Notes under the pieces: generated by a model
Seen by the model: only the letters and a program-made list of their open reading frames with translations
Database searches by the model: none
What the model was told of the DNA's origin: nothing
Program-made: the position numbers and the translations under genes
Shown here: positions 1-15,400 of the stretch, piece after piece
How positions within the stretch are numbered: position 1 is the first letter of the stretch
How the letters are laid out: the number at the start of each line of letters is the position of its first letter
DNA from: Pteria penguin
Lineage: Eukaryota; Mollusca; Bivalvia; Pterioida; Pteriidae
Length of the DNA: 64,000 bases
NCBI GenBank assembly: GCA_035048485.1
Contig: CM068590.1
Coordinates: 17,906,774 to 17,970,773, forward strand
Reading direction: 5' to 3'

Positions 1-294
1 AATTGAAGTATCATCACTAGGTATGAAGAGTTACACTTTCTATATAATTTACTGAATTGTTACTCTACTTCTTCATGGAATTCTACCCATTTAAATCTAC
101 TTATACACTTAGTTTGGTGTCCAAATTCTTTCAATCATATATGGAAAGTTACAATGACAAAACTTCAAAGCAAATTTTTAAGGACCATAACTTTATGAAA
201 TTTGTCAAAATTTCTCCTCTCAAATGCATGTACACTTATAGTCTGAAAACAGATGAGGAAGGGATATTTCAATGTAAAAACAATTTTATTCTAC
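1..294 (-). other. DNAH10: Intron 59 of DNAH10 (partial)
   Basis: AT-rich intron sequence downstream of exon 59, open at the window edge. I see no further exon or repeat in it. Confidence 0.7.
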
Positions 295-495
295 CTTGAG
301 TGACCGCTGCAAAATGCCAATTGGGAAACTCGAAATAGGTTCTGTGGTGAGCCACAGTCTGAAGTCTGGGTGGGGTTTGGTAAGCTTTTCAAGCTGTTTC
401 TCCAATTCTCTTAACCATTTTACCAAAAGATGACAATTCTGTAACATAAGCCACTGGCCACGAGATACAGCTGTCTCCAAGTATTGAAGAGCAAG
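295..495 (-). CDS. DNAH10: DNAH10 exon 59, last exon in window
   Basis: Residues 4141-4207, phase 0 to 0. Contains [20 protein letters not shown] and FRLWLTTEP. The donor GTAGAA is weak, but the peptide stops matching the family there. About 400 C-terminal residues should follow to the left of the window. Confidence 0.92.
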
Positions 496-3400
496 CTGAA
501 AAAAAAGAAGTTTATGACCCGATAAACTCTTCATATTTACTTCATCTTCCATTAAATGCCTGACATACAAGGTTTTGCCGCTCAAAGTTGCATAACTGTC
601 TTGTGACATAACAATCTAAGCCTTGATGTAATAATGAGTGTTTCGGCAAACAGTAGTTTGTCTAACATTTGGCCCCTTCTATCACATAAAATATGAAATT
701 CATTTATTGAATATCATTAACATATATGTTTGCAAGTTTAACATGCAGTGTAGTATTGAAATCATTAAATTCTTCAAGTTCTGTAAAAGTTAAAAGAAAA
801 TAGACGTATACAAAAAAAAAATTTCCAGTACAATTGCACCATTCAGCTAATAATCGATGATTTCTCTTCAAATGCCACTAACTCTCATGAAAACCTACCT
901 TCTCTTGACCTTGACCCATGGAGAGGAATTTGAGCTTATTAGAGCCAAACTCTATTCTCTCTGCAAGCTTGATCAAATCGCTGGCAGGATCTGAGCCAGG
1001 ACTCAGAATAAATACAATAGGTGACATCGGAGTACTCTGCTCAAAGATCGACTCAAAGCTAATAATGGGCGGAGTCACATACTTCTCTCCCATACACTTT
1101 GTCACGTACTCTTCAACTGCTCGGTAAATACGATCAACACGGAAGCAACGGAGCAACATGAGACGCTGGAAGGTGGACAAGGAATCTTCGTACTTCAAGG
1201 GGAAGGGCAAAGACTCGGGTGTATCATGGTCATACCACTGGAGAAGAAAAGAGCTTGAATTAGTTCACAGTCGTCAAAAGGGAAAGGGACTTAAACATTA
1301 TATCAGTTAAAAATTCTAATAAAATTTTTTACATAAATAAATGATACATCACAATATTGCTTACTCCCTTTGAGTTATGGACTTGAAATATCAAAATATA
1401 TATTTGATGCATTATAAATGTACTACCAAAATAATGAATTGAGGTAAATGACATACTTTCTTCCAAATTTTTTCATTTCTTTCAATATCCTCCAGTAAAC
1501 CTCCAAACTTGTCTTGGAAGACTTCTGCTAGACGAATACAATCCTCCCATCCCTCTTCGGGAAACCATGGGAATGGTCGTTTACGGCGACTCTTTTCTAG
1601 AGCTATGTTACCCTGGAAACAGAAAATAGTTAGACTCTCAAAATATGGCAGCTTATGACTTGGAGAAATTTGGGATACATATTCTGAAATCTTGAAGAAA
1701 AAGGTAGATGCCACATAATAAATTTCAGAAATTGTTTTTTTTCTGTACTGTAAAAGTTAATGATGGACAGGATACTTAATCAGTAGAAAGTCATTAATTA
1801 CATATTAATTTGTTTTAGGTAATCACTGATAAACCTATATGTGTATAAATACATATCAAAAATTCATGATTTGGGAATGGTGAGTTAAAAACATTAAAAA
1901 CAAGGTCAATGTCACAAGGTCAAAAATCATGGAATCAATTGGAAGCACTCACCACAGAACCTATATCTGAAGTATCAAAGCTCTGCCCCTATTAATTCAG
2001 AAGATATGGCCAAAGTTTAAGTTTATTAACAGTAGGTCAAAGTCCAAGGTCACCTAAAAGTCATGGCATAATTTAAAAGCCCTGGTCATAAGGAACCTAT
2101 GTGTGAAGTATTATGTTTCTTAGTTGCTAAGATTTTGCTTCAACCAGAAACTTTAACTAAAATGCTGATGGACAGACAGACAGGCAGACGGATGGACAGC
2201 CCCAATCTATAGACCCGAACTGCTTTGCAATCCAGCCAGAAGCAAGTTTGATCATACTTGGCAAAGATATACTTGGGAAGTCAAAATTAATAGATGTTAA
2301 CCAATGCACCTACAAATTATTATTTTGAACGTTTGACTCAACTGTATGAACAGTATTCTTATCGCCAGTAGTAAAAATGTTATACAGAAAAAATAGTCTT
2401 GGTACCTTGATGAAGAAGTCCAGTTCATCCTGCTTGACATGAGCCTGATCCTGTTCCAGTTTGATGGTGATTTGGAAGGAGAACAGTAGCTTATGCATCT
2501 CAAATATACCTGGAAAATGTCCCAAATGTATGTTATTAATATCCATTTGTTGAATTAAAAACAGGATTTTTTTTTTCTCAATTGACAATAATGCATCAAT
2601 TAATGAATCTTGAAAGGATATCTGTAAAGGTATCAAATTGATGCTTATCATATTTTAGCAATTCTTGATAGTACCACTGGATTTATTCATGAATTCTGTA
2701 ACATTACACAAAAGAAAAAACAAAAACCAGAAGCCCCCAAATTTCATTCCGGGGGCATAACAATTGGCAAATTAAGTTTAATTAACACTTTAAATTGATA
2801 AACTTGTTACTATAAGAAATATTTTCTGTTATATAAGAAATTTAATTTTTATAGTCTTATTCATAGTTAACAGAGTCTAACTGATTGTTGTTTGTAGAAA
2901 TTTACTTCCTGTATACGGTAGTTTCACAAGCTTTAAAGATTGCTAATTAAATTCTTAGTCATGTAAAGGACCATGAAAAACAATAGAGTTTCTTTTTACA
3001 TGCCAGTGTAAACCAGGACATGAGATCTCAGTTTTCATTGTCTCCTCACCACGACAGCACATCATCAAGACTTCAGCAAGATTTTATCCAGCTGATCTTG
3101 AACCAAAAACCTCAAACACCAACTTGTAATAGCTCCAGTTTATGTATCTGAACAATTCAGTTTTCTAAAGATTAATATATATTTTTTTTATATATATATA
3201 CATGCATTTTACCTGTACATCCATAGTTGTAAACATTGTGTGTGAGAGTGTCCATAATGTTACGCAATCTTTTTTGCAAAATGGCGTCTGGCATGGATTT
3301 CTTGAGGGACAATTCAAACACCTCAAGGTACGAGTCTAGACTGTACTGGTACATGGTGTTGATGCTCGACATCTCTGCTAAAATGAAGAAGAGGATGGCA

Positions 3401-6400
3401 CCGCGACGAGCAGCAGGTCTGTAACCGTCACGAAGCTTGTCAATATCAATGGCTGTCTTAGCTCCCAGCTTCAGTTTCTCTGATACCTAAATCATAATTG
3501 AAGTATAATTATAAATAATAGAGTACATATCTTTAGAAATTGTATAATGTTATGCCAATATAGTTCTGATTAGAGGTTTCCTTATTGCTTTCAACAGGAA
3601 GTTAAGATCTATGTCCCTACCTCTGTAGCTTTAGTCTTAGTTTCCTCTAGTGTTTGGATGAGTTCCAGATTGTCCAACATGTTACCCTGCGACTGGGCTA
3701 ACTCTCTCAGGAGGGCATCTTCTAGATCCTTCAGTAACTTCTTGTTTGTGCTGGTTTCCTGAATCAGACGCTCTCTCTGTTCTTCCAGTTCACGTCGTTC
3801 AAACTTCACAATGACACTGAGTAACTGGTCTTCTAAACCCTGTAATAGAAAGGAAAGAACATTAAAAGAGTTCAAGCTGGTATGACTGGAAACACTATAC
3901 GACTCCATACCATGTGCTTCATATCATAGTTCATCACCACATTCCCGAGGCTGGCATAGCTCAGTTGGTTGGGTGATTGTCTCATGACCAAGAGGTCCCG
4001 GTTTGAATCCCGCTGATGACTCATTGACGTCCTTTCTTTTGGAAAAGACGGTACAAACTGAGGTGCCACATCATGGTAGAAGTAGCATGTAGAAGAACCC
4101 TTGTTGCCTTCAGCAGGTCAATTGCAAAGTTCTAAATTTCTGTGCATTGCATCAGGCAGATGCTGTCACTGTATAAGTGCAATAGTCTTGGCGTAATGTA
4201 ACCAAAAATCAAACAAACAAAAACAAATTTCACATTCCTGTTAAGTCCACCTTGATTGAGGTACATCATTCCTTATACTTGCTATAAGGTTGGTTGGATA
4301 ATTGATGTTTAACATTGCTTTCAGAAATTTTTTCCGTTGCAAGTTGAAGCAAGAAGTAATCAACCTCTTAACATAGAGGTGCAATCCACGAACTGAACCA
4401 AATCCACTGCATCCCAAGTCGAGCACTTAACCGCTACACCAAGCCTGCCTCTACTAGCGTTAGGGACTTATAAAGCTTATACCTATTACATCAATCAGCC
4501 TATACAAGTTGATTTCTAATTACTAAATCACAAATATCTCAAAAGTACCAGTTAAGTCAAACTCATTTCTTAAATCTTGATTCAAATCTTCACATCTTAA
4601 AAGCTTCAATCAAACCCTGATATCTGAAATTATTTTTTTTTAGTTTATTAGTGATCTACTTGTCAAAAACGAACTACAGTAAAACCTGTCTTAGCGGCCA
4701 CTATTACTCTATTAAGAGGTCACCTGTCTATAAAGGTCACATTTTAAATTCCCAATATCTATATTTTCCTAAATAATAGACCTCTGTATAAAGGTCACCT
4801 GTCTACAAAGGCCACTTTTGACTCTTCCCTTGGCTGACCTTATTAGACAAGTTTGACTGTATATCTGTTGCATAACAAAAAAAATTTTGTTGCAATTAAA
4901 TCACATTCTATTTTCTGTTTTAATTTACCTTCAGTGTTACGGTGTAATTGATAACCATGGACTTTCCAAACACATTGGGAGTATACTTAGGGTTAGCTAG
5001 CTTGGTGTTAAGGTACAGACGGAAATTAGGATCGTAATCAACTTCCTTATCTCCCAGCACGATGAATTCTCTTCCTTTGTCTCCTACAATACACAACTCA
5101 AAGTTCATATCCAGTGCATCATCATAACACCCTCTGACATGGTTTCCTAATATATCTTCACTTAAAAATAATTACTTTCGTCATTGTTGTAAATACTAAA
5201 TGCAGGTTTAGTCACCTATTACATTTCTAATTATCAAAATTAGATTACTATAAATAAACAAAGGGATGACATCAGTTGATTAATCTTCACATAAATAAAT
5301 AATACACTATTCTGACACTGACGATCTTATAAGTTATAGTAGATACTGTGCATTTCAATACATGTAACAAGTGAGTAATGAGTTGGTGAAATTTTACTCT
5401 AAATTATGCACTGTTATGATTTATTTCAATATACATGTATCTGACATCACATGCATCTATCAACATTCAAATACAAATTCCCATGCAAAGACTGAAAATA
5501 ATCAACAAAGTTCTAAGAAAGGGTATTTATCTGTGCAAACTGCCTGTATGAGTATTTTATAATAAACACTCTGTGATTGCAAACTTCACAATTCCAATTG
5601 TATAATGACTTCTCCTTTAAGCTTTAAGTCTAAATAACATCCTGTACTGTATAAATATATAGGATTTACTTAGAGTACAACATCATTATGTTTTAATTAG
5701 TTTCAGCCAAACTGTGAAAAATTTACAAAATGACCAACTCCCATCTTTGGAATCAAAACTTAACTGTTTGTCACATTCGGTTTCATAACTAATCTATCAA
5801 CTCTCATCAGATGTTCAAAGGTAAACAAATGAAGATCAGGCAGTTTACACAGCAGTCATACATTATAAAAATGAACTCATTATAACATGCTAATGGTGTA
5901 CAACACTGTACACATGGAGAATATTCTGACAGGAAACATCATAATACCAACTGACTTAGTTTTTCGTTTCAAAACAAATTCACAACAAGAGAAATACTCC
6001 CTCTGAAGAAAAATTTACGTACTCCCTAAAATAAAGGCATTAGACATTAGGTTTATCAAATAGCGAGAAATGAAAGAGCATGTATTCATATTATAGATGT
6101 AGGAATGTGGGACTTTTTTTATTCAGTGCTTTCAGTATTTCAAAACTTATCACTGGTAGTTTATTGTATACAGACTTATGCACAAATAACATTCTGACCT
6201 GCTATTAAGAACTCTTACTTTAAAGAAATAAGAATCATTATTTTGCCAATTCTACATTTGGCAATGGTCTGGCTATACCGTATCACCAAGAATTTGATTC
6301 ACTTTGAAACCTATGACCTTCAGGTTATGATTTGACCTTCCTGATCACTTAGCAGTACCAGTCTTTTATCAATCAAAACACCTCGCCCATTTTCGTCACA

Positions 6401-9400
6401 CATTTAAAAATTGTTAATATGACTTGGAGGTAAGCAAAATGATGACGCCCAACTTGAAAAGTACATTGACGGAAGAAAATCAAAAAACAAATAAAATTCC
6501 ATTGTAAACAGTAAATAATTACAAAATGCAATTTGATATTGTTTATCCTTTAACTGATATGGACAGAAATCATATCCTTTTTTCTCTCTTGTAGCACTGA
6601 AAAGAGTCTAGATTGGATTTCACCACATGTAACACAAACTGCATCCAACATTTTGTGGTCATGTGATACAAAAAGTTCTGGAAATATGTCTACTACTTAG
6701 CTCGGGGTCTTATTTCAAGTGTGTGACGGAAATCGGGGAGGTGATACAATTGAGTTGTTATTTGATTAAACATATTGTTTTTACAATTAAAATATCATAA
6801 TATATATATGAATTACAAAATTTAACTTATAAGAGATTTTTTGTGCACATAATGTGCTTGGTAGTGAATATTTTTTTATTTTTTGACATTTGTGGGGGAT
6901 AGTGCAGGGAAACATGCTATGGTTTCATGTGCTCTTGTTCTACGTTGATATCAACGAGAACTCTTACTGTATTTTCCCGGATTCTTTACTAACATTTTAA
7001 GAAATAAACATTACAAATCATAAATCAGATATTAATCGAAGAAATGTATTTCTGTAGATTAAGCCACTACTTTTTAATAATTTTTTTTTCGAATGTTTCA
7101 TATTCAACTTAACATTCAGAGAATTATTCAAATGACTTCCTTATTGTACAAGTTAGAAGATATAAATCTAAAAGTTGAAATGTATGAGAAAATCAGAATA
7201 TTATAGTACAAGCGTATGTATACAAGAAAGATATTCTATATACTACTATTACTCTTTTTTTCCAAAATGAGTTACCTTTGATGTTCTTTTCCAGTACATT
7301 GTCGATAACAGGATCTATGTATTCATCCACGTCTTTGAAGAGGAATGGGAAACCATATTTTATGGCTAACTCTAGTTGTTTCAGGAAATCATGGTCATTG
7401 AATGTACACACCTGTGAATAAAAGAACAAGTGAAATCACAGAAGAAATATTACATATGTTTTTATTGACTGCACATTGTATATTTACAACTTTTTTTGAA
7501 AGGTTGGTCAGGCATATAATGATCCTTGGGTTGCAATACCCTTAAATCTTGCTGCTAAAATTCTATAATCTACCATTTTTTTCACAAAAAATGACCATGA
7601 CCTTACCTTAAGGTTATTGGCTTCTTCCCTCTTTCTGATCCAGCTGAGAGCTTGTTGTTGTGGATCTATACACATAGGGAACCGACTAGCCCGAGTGGTG
7701 AGGATACCATTCTGAATGGACAATTCATCCGGTGGCAAACCCTCTGAGGTCCATCTAAAAAGTGTGTAACACTGTATTGTACAAGCAACATATAATACGA
7801 CAACTAGATTATTTCACCTATTCTATGGTGCCAATTTTAGTGATGTAAGAAACTGGATTTCTTGGAAAAAGTACATAATTTTCTGAATATACACAGAATT
7901 CTTAAGTACCCCACCCAGAATTTGACCCCTTCATGACACTAAAGTGAGACAGTAATATGAGTTTCAGTGTGGCACTCAATCTTACTTGGCCTTCTTTAGT
8001 GCAGTTTGTTTTAAGGTTTACAATGTCAGATTCAAGAAGATTTCAACCTTGTGTCAGCAAACCTTTCAAACAATATGGCCTCATTTGGGGATCAAATCCT
8101 CAGTGCCTGGACTCCAAATCAATCAACTAACAGCCTTAACTGCCTTGCAAAAATTCAAATTAATGATAGAAAATATACAAAATATTTCAAATTGTTCACA
8201 ATTCACTGTAATATTGCAAAATAAAATTATAAACTTGAATTTAGAGTTAATATCTATTGAACCAGTTTAAGAACTTTTAAATTCAACTATTAATTACAGT
8301 TATAACTTGCTACACCTGAATGATGATAACACTGAAGTTCCATGATTTACCTGCTGACTTCCACTTCATTTGTCAGAAGTTCTTCGAGTTTGAAGGGATC
8401 ACTAAGAGGTACCTCTCTTTTACGGAGGTCATCTACCCATTCCTTGTATACCATCTCTGCTCGAAACTCCCAACTGAAAGCACCTACATAACTCAGGAAA
8501 GCCGAGCTCACCAAGCAATCTCCCAATAACTTTACACGTTTCTTCTTCAGGTCTTTCAAATCATTCAGCCATCTAAAAATACAAAATGCTTCCAATTGTA
8601 ACAAGTACACACTATATGACAGGTTTCAACTATCTCATCTAAGGACAGGGAATCTGTCAGCAAATTCTGTGGTTCAAACTGTGCACTATAAGTTTAGATA
8701 TAGAGCCCATATGACAGTATGTAGAAGAAAACCTTCTGAATTATAAATACATAAGCAAATTGTTTTATACTATACCCCTTAGATTGAAGTGTTTGTTGAG
8801 TAAAATGAACATTTTGCATTTAAGATAGGAGAAGACACTATCAACCAGTAATTATTGTTTTTAACTTGCGACCCTCATATGCTGAAAGTCCATTACATTG
8901 AAATTCTTTTCCCTCCACAATGACACGTTAAAACACGTCCATAAAAGCAAAACAGTTCTTCCATAATATCACAAAAATATTACTTTATAATTTGCCTCTA
9001 TGTGACCAATTATTTTTTACCTGACATTTTCAGAACTCAGATCATATATTTCTTACTTGACATTTTCAGAAATAAGATAAAATATTTCTTACCTGACATT
9101 TTCAGAGCCGAGACCAGAAATGAGTTTATCAGCCGCTATGAGTCGTCTCTCCATGATAGCTGTCTCCTCCTCCAGTTTCTGTCTCTCTGCCATTGCTTCC
9201 TCATACTTAATTCCTAGTTCTTTTAATGTGTCCTCTAACTTCTTGATTTCATTGTTAATTTTTTCTAATTCTCTCTTCGCTTGGAAGAAATTCTTTTCTA
9301 GCCTTGCGACCTTTTCTCTTTTGGGCTTAATTTCTCTCGCCACACTACAATAACCCATTACAGCCTCCACAAATTTCAATAGACCTGTTCCTGCCTTACT

Positions 9401-12400
9401 AATGGACCTCATGGATTCAACAGTCAAAGTCAAATTCTTGTCACTCATTAGAGCTGAAAATTCACAGAGCATCATATCAACACATGTATAAATTTCAAAT
9501 TTATTTTGTTTGTTTACGTTATATGCCACACCAAAATGACATCACTTACATGGTGGAAGCACCTGTCTGGTGCCTGGTGGATCAATTTTCATCTATGCCA
9601 CAGACACATCTGATATCATGTATTCAATGATTTTGTTTAAATCATATTTTAAAATTTTAAAATATAAAAAAATTTGCAAATTCACTTTATATACTGTTCC
9701 CAACTCAGAATCAAAATCCTAAATCAACTCAAAAGTTTATAGTTATGACCTTGCACATGGTAAACACACACAACCAAAAATATAATAATCTAATAACAAC
9801 TCACTGAGGAGAATGTGTATACGCTAACCTTTCACAGCTTGTGTCTGTCTGGTAGTAATTCCATCTACATCCATCTCAGTCAGAGACTTGAGAAAGTTAG
9901 CCTCGGCCATCATTCCCTTGGCTGACTTCCACGACACCTCCCTTATACCTTTGAATACAACAATGCATTCCAAGACTCTCTGTACTTCAGCTGGGGGCTT
10001 GGCAAAAGATCGAATCTCTGTGACATCACTCTTGTCTAGATCCTCTAAAGCCAGTCTGGCAGCTTCAAGCGCAGGGAGAGCTTCAGCAAGAGAATCCTCT
10101 GCTTCTTTCTGTAAGTTTTTGTAGGGTTTTTATAATTCAATGATATTACTTAAAGTATCTTATATCAAAATATCAGTCATAATGTTGTACTTTACTCTGC
10201 ATGTGAAATGGGTTAGACAGCCTTCCGAAGCATTACAACAAAATAATGGATATATTGTACATGATATACATTCAGTGAACTAATCAACTTTACCAAGAAA
10301 TTTCCATTTTTCCTGAGATTTTTATATCTCAAACTGAAGAATTTTTGTTATAAAGAGATTACTTGCCTATGGAACTTGAGTGCAAGGTAAAGTATTTCAT
10401 AATGTATAGATACTACTATACAATGAAAATTGATACCATGAGACAGTAATATATCCTACATTTATTTTCCAAACAATAAAGTGATGACATTCAAAATACT
10501 TTCCAGTCTTACTTAGAAAAGAATTAGTATTCAGAATAATTATTATTGAAGCATTTGATTAACACTAGTTCCATTACACAATTTCAAAGTTTCGATGGCA
10601 AGAAAAACAGAAAGAACAAATGAGATACTGAAAATAAGAAAAAATGTTTGACCTTTTCTTGAGCAATGACAACATTCTGTTCTTCTATATCCTTTCCTTT
10701 GGCCTGAGCTAGAGACTTTTTCTCCGTGGCTTCCTCTGTACCCGACGAGATCTCCTGCAACATGTTCTCACAAGCCAGAGTTTTCTCTTCTACAGCCACT
10801 TTCTGGACAGCCAATCGGTCATTCAGAATAGCCAGCTGCTCACTGGCCTCTGCAATCTTCTGTAGACCTCCTGCCAAACGGTCACACTGTCAAATGTTCA
10901 ACAGAAATGGTTTAAGATTCAAACAAAAAAGAAGGTATAACTTTATTTTCAATTCAATTTCCAATTATGCTCAAGGGATAAGGTGCTTGGCTTATGATTA
11001 AGAGGTTCTGGGTTTGACTCCCACTGTAGGCACACTGGTAATTCTGTCTTCTAGATGCAACAGTAAAAACCCAGGTCACACAGTAAGTGTGGCATGTAAA
11101 AGATCCCTCACTGCTTCATGTGGGTCTGTTGCAAAGGTATAAATTTCTATACAATGCATCAAACAGACGCCTTCACCATATATGTTAGATAATCATGGAG
11201 TGATGTATATCAATATTCAACCAATCAATCATAGCAACTTCACAGCTACTGCCAGGTGGATTAACCATACATCTGATCTGTGTATAAATGTCCAGTTGCA
11301 AGGGACTGCATTAATTATGATAGACTGGCACACAAATATCTGCCAAGGCCGATAATAAGGTTATTTGGCAGCAGTCTAATATGAACTATGCACTAGTGGT
11401 TCCATATTGATTTTCTTTCAGTTTTTGATTTACGTAACGCAAAATTATTTCATTCATAAAGTGATAGCATATTGCCTGATGCAATGCACAGAAAATATAG
11501 CGATGCCATAGACACACCTAAACAGTTAAAGATCTTTTAAGCGATAATGTCTCCCATGACACAGAACCCTGGTGTTATGTAGAGATCGAACAAAAGACAC
11601 TTCACCACGAAATAAAACATGGTATCAAATGAGCTACCTTAGGTAAACTGCCTTGATGCAAATGCAAAGTCCTTGAAAAGGACATGAAAGGCCATGTACC
11701 ATCACGTCTTCCTGCTTTTATTAACACTACAAATTGGTTCATTTTCGTTTCATTCCTGATTCATTTTAGCCTTGCATAGCTTTGAAAAATATTGTAATGT
11801 CTTTATTAATTGATGTATTGAAAATGTTACAGAATTCATTTTTTGTGTATGTACGAATATAGATTTGTTTTATGCAGTACAAATGTACATTGAAATTTTT
11901 TTCTCAGATCGAAGTAAACATACATTAAGTATTCTTTTGTATGCAGTGGTGGGATCCACTGCCTCCTTTGCCAGGGGGTCAAGGGACGAATTTTGACAGA
12001 AAATGGCCCAAAATACAGGGTTTTTGGTAAAATTTTGGATCACTGCTGGGGGGGGGGGGCACCCCCTCCACTTCCTCCTAAATCCGCCACTGGACAATGT
12101 AAAAATGACTTACCTGAGACAGAATGAATTTATCTTTCTCCTCTAAGAGTTTCAGATAAGAGTTGATAAAATCGAGATAGTTCTTGGGAGTTACATAGTT
12201 ATTCCTTCTCAGTCTCTGCTGGAATAATTTGCTGTATTGGCCGACACTCTGATGCACCATTACAATATGGCTGACAACCTCTTCTCTCTTGTCATCAGAA
12301 ATTAACTGGTTCTACAACATAATAAAATTACTAGTTTTAGCACTGACATAAAAAGATTTCGAATTAATATATTGAGAATCCGTAGAAGTACCAGCATTTC

Positions 12401-15400
12401 TTTAAACTGACTGACCCTAAAGTAAATGTATGATGCAATACACAACTAAAAACAATTTTGTCCGAACTATGTTATACTTATCAGTAAGAGAATATTTTAT
12501 TCAGTACCACTTTTAGAATGGATAAAAAAAATGATGTCTTTTTTGAAAATGCTGAAACATGATGAGTCTATGAAACACAATCAGTCTTAGAAATACACAT
12601 TTTTCAAACTTAATTAATAAAATTAATAAGCCTGAAGAGATTTTCACAAGCCCGTAGTTTGTTGATACTTTTTATTTGTCAAAAAAGAAATTGCAAAACT
12701 TCTACATAGATATAAATGTCTAATAATTTCCAAATTAAGAGGAAATGTTTACAAGCTCTGTGGGCATACGATCTCAATATTTTACATGCCCAATCTCTAT
12801 TTTACAAGCCTCGGACATCAGGATTGTGGTGTAGCAGGAAGTACTGTTTGCCAAAGGAATTTATTCCTTTTTCGAAGACTTCCGGCAAAATACTAGGAAA
12901 TTATATTTTCTCTCTGAAAATTCTCCAAACAGAAAGATAAAGGCACGTTGTCACTTAAATTAAAAAAATTGGTTTATTCTTCCAAATGAAACAATGATTA
13001 GGTTTCAAAATAATAAAAAGACAATTAATTGAACGTACGTCCGATCACAACGTCTTCTTTTTTTACATTTTTTTAACCAAGACAACAACAACAAAAACAA
13101 TATGTTACACTGTCGCAACCTGGGAATGCCATCATGGGCATTCCCACCACAGTGGTTTATTTTGAAGACTGCCCAATGAAAACAAAGCATCATTGATAAG
13201 TATTATTTCATCGGACCATAAGAAACAGTTCAAAGTTTTCGGGGTTTAATTTATTTAATAGAACTACAATGCACTGAATTTTGGGACATCATAACTAAGA
13301 ATCCTCTGGCCGGACCCCTGAATAAGCCTTATTATAGTAAATGAGAATTAAATTAATACTGTACTTACATCTGGTGAGATAAATACACTAGCCACTGCAT
13401 ACAAAGCCTGTTCAGGCCATGGGAAGAACCAATCAATGTTAGCATTGTTCACAAGACCTGAAGCAAAGAAATAAATGATTAAAGAAATTTTGCAGGTTTG
13501 TTCCTCCACACATCAAGATCATTTCCTGTAAATGGTGGTAACCAGTGTGAAATAGGAGGCGAAGTGCAAGTGTAAAGAAAACCAGTCCTACCCTTAGGGA
13601 GAAACATTGGTATGCCTTCTTACTCCTCTTGACAAGCTTTATGAATTAAATTCAATAGTGGTCGGGAAGGTCAATCCGGACGTACGGTATACAAGGTTCA
13701 TACACATTTGAAATGACAAAATTCAAGAACTTTTTAAGCACTTTTCAAGGACATAATCATGATTTTTCAAGCACCAAAACAAATACACATAGCCTCGTTT
13801 TGAAGCCAATATAGAGCATTGAGAAGAAAGATAACTCTGAGTAAATGGAAGTAAACACAAGAAAGACAAGACGAGAATTTACTTATACATCGTAGTCATT
13901 TTAACTTCACAACACAATCAATCAATGAAAACACTGAATTTATTTATATATTATTTATATTGAATTCATGTATTGTACAGCTCCATGGTGACTTCTGCCA
14001 CATAACTGAGCCAGTAACTCCTCTTTTTTCTTATGAATGCAAATAGATGATATTTAAGTACTTTTTAAGCACTCATATTAAGTGCTTTTCAAGGTGAAAA
14101 TCAAAACCAAGCAACTTTCAAGATACAAGCTGAAATTCAAGTACTAGTACTTTTCAAATCCGTGCAAACCCTAGGTATACCTAGGCCCGGCTTAAGTCAA
14201 TTATTTCATTTCAATTTATTCCATTATCAAACATTCAAATAAATTATTATGCAGAATGGTTTAATTTTATTTATCGATAGAATAAAACTCAATAAAATCC
14301 AAATCCCAGTTATTATTAATTCATTGTTGAACAGAAGAATATGAAATTATGACTTAAGTATTTTTTCAGTTTATGGGGCCAGACCCTAGATGATCACTAT
14401 TTTTGTTACTTACTGACCATTTCCAGTAATTTTAACTACACATCTTGAAAGAAAGACATCTTTTTAAACTACATGCCAATGGACATTTTAAAATTTGTTG
14501 AACATTTAACATATTAATGAACTATCCGAGTTACCTCACATCTGAATTTACCTTTAGACCTAAAAACCCCAATGAGTGATAGTGTAGTAAGGTTTTCATG
14601 AATTCCTTAATGTTAAAGGACCTTTAGGAACGACTGTCACCAAGTCTGGTGGTACTAAGATGTGAAAGTCTAAAGCTCTGTTAAAGGTCCTTACGATACA
14701 ATGGTCACAAAGGAGTTGGTTGGTGTTTTACGTCGCTTTCAACAATTTTTCAGTTATATCGCGACATGGAAGTAGGAGGTAACCAACCTCTTAAACATAG
14801 TGGCGCAATCCAGGAATCGAATCTGGATCGTCGGCGCCACAAGCCAAGCGCTTAACCACTACACCAAGCCTGCCCATTACAAAGGGGTAATAGGACGTGA
14901 ACGTCCACAACTTGACATGTCCCTGCATATGATAAATACATTACTGTTTAATACTGCATTATAAAAGACTTCACCCATAAGGGCGCCGCCCAACAAATAA
15001 TGGCCACCAGTTTTTGTGTATGCATGTCCTTAGATATGATAACCATCAGCTCAGAACATCGCAAGCTTTCATAGACTATAAATTATTCATTATCAATATC
15101 ATCTACCATTTATCATGCGTAACCAGAACTCACCTGGGAAGTTCCTACACCTGGTACGGAGAGCATCACCGACTGGAGACATGGCTAGCACCACATGCAG
15201 GTTGTTGGCACACTTTGTCACAAAGTATTGCCACACCATCTCCCTGGCATGGGGGTACCCAGCTGCCACAGCTTCTTGGCGTATCTAGCATAAATATAAC
15301 TCATTAATATTAAACACGAAAAAAAGTTTTGAACTCACTATTTTTTAAAGTGCTAACAGAATGCTGGAGAATTTTGCGTTTTCATGTAATACTAATTGAA

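Noticed and set aside
3949..4020. tRNA genes suggested by box A/box B sequences (also at 10962, 14820 and 57960)
   Set aside because: Arms do not pair into a full cloverleaf and each is fused to a shared SINE body, so they are SINE heads.
9120..9353. 77-codon Ser-rich open frame on the plus strand
   Set aside because: It is the antisense of exon 49 coiled-coil coding sequence.
15014..15307. 97-codon plus-strand open frame
   Set aside because: Overlaps exon 44 in antisense and has no independent support.
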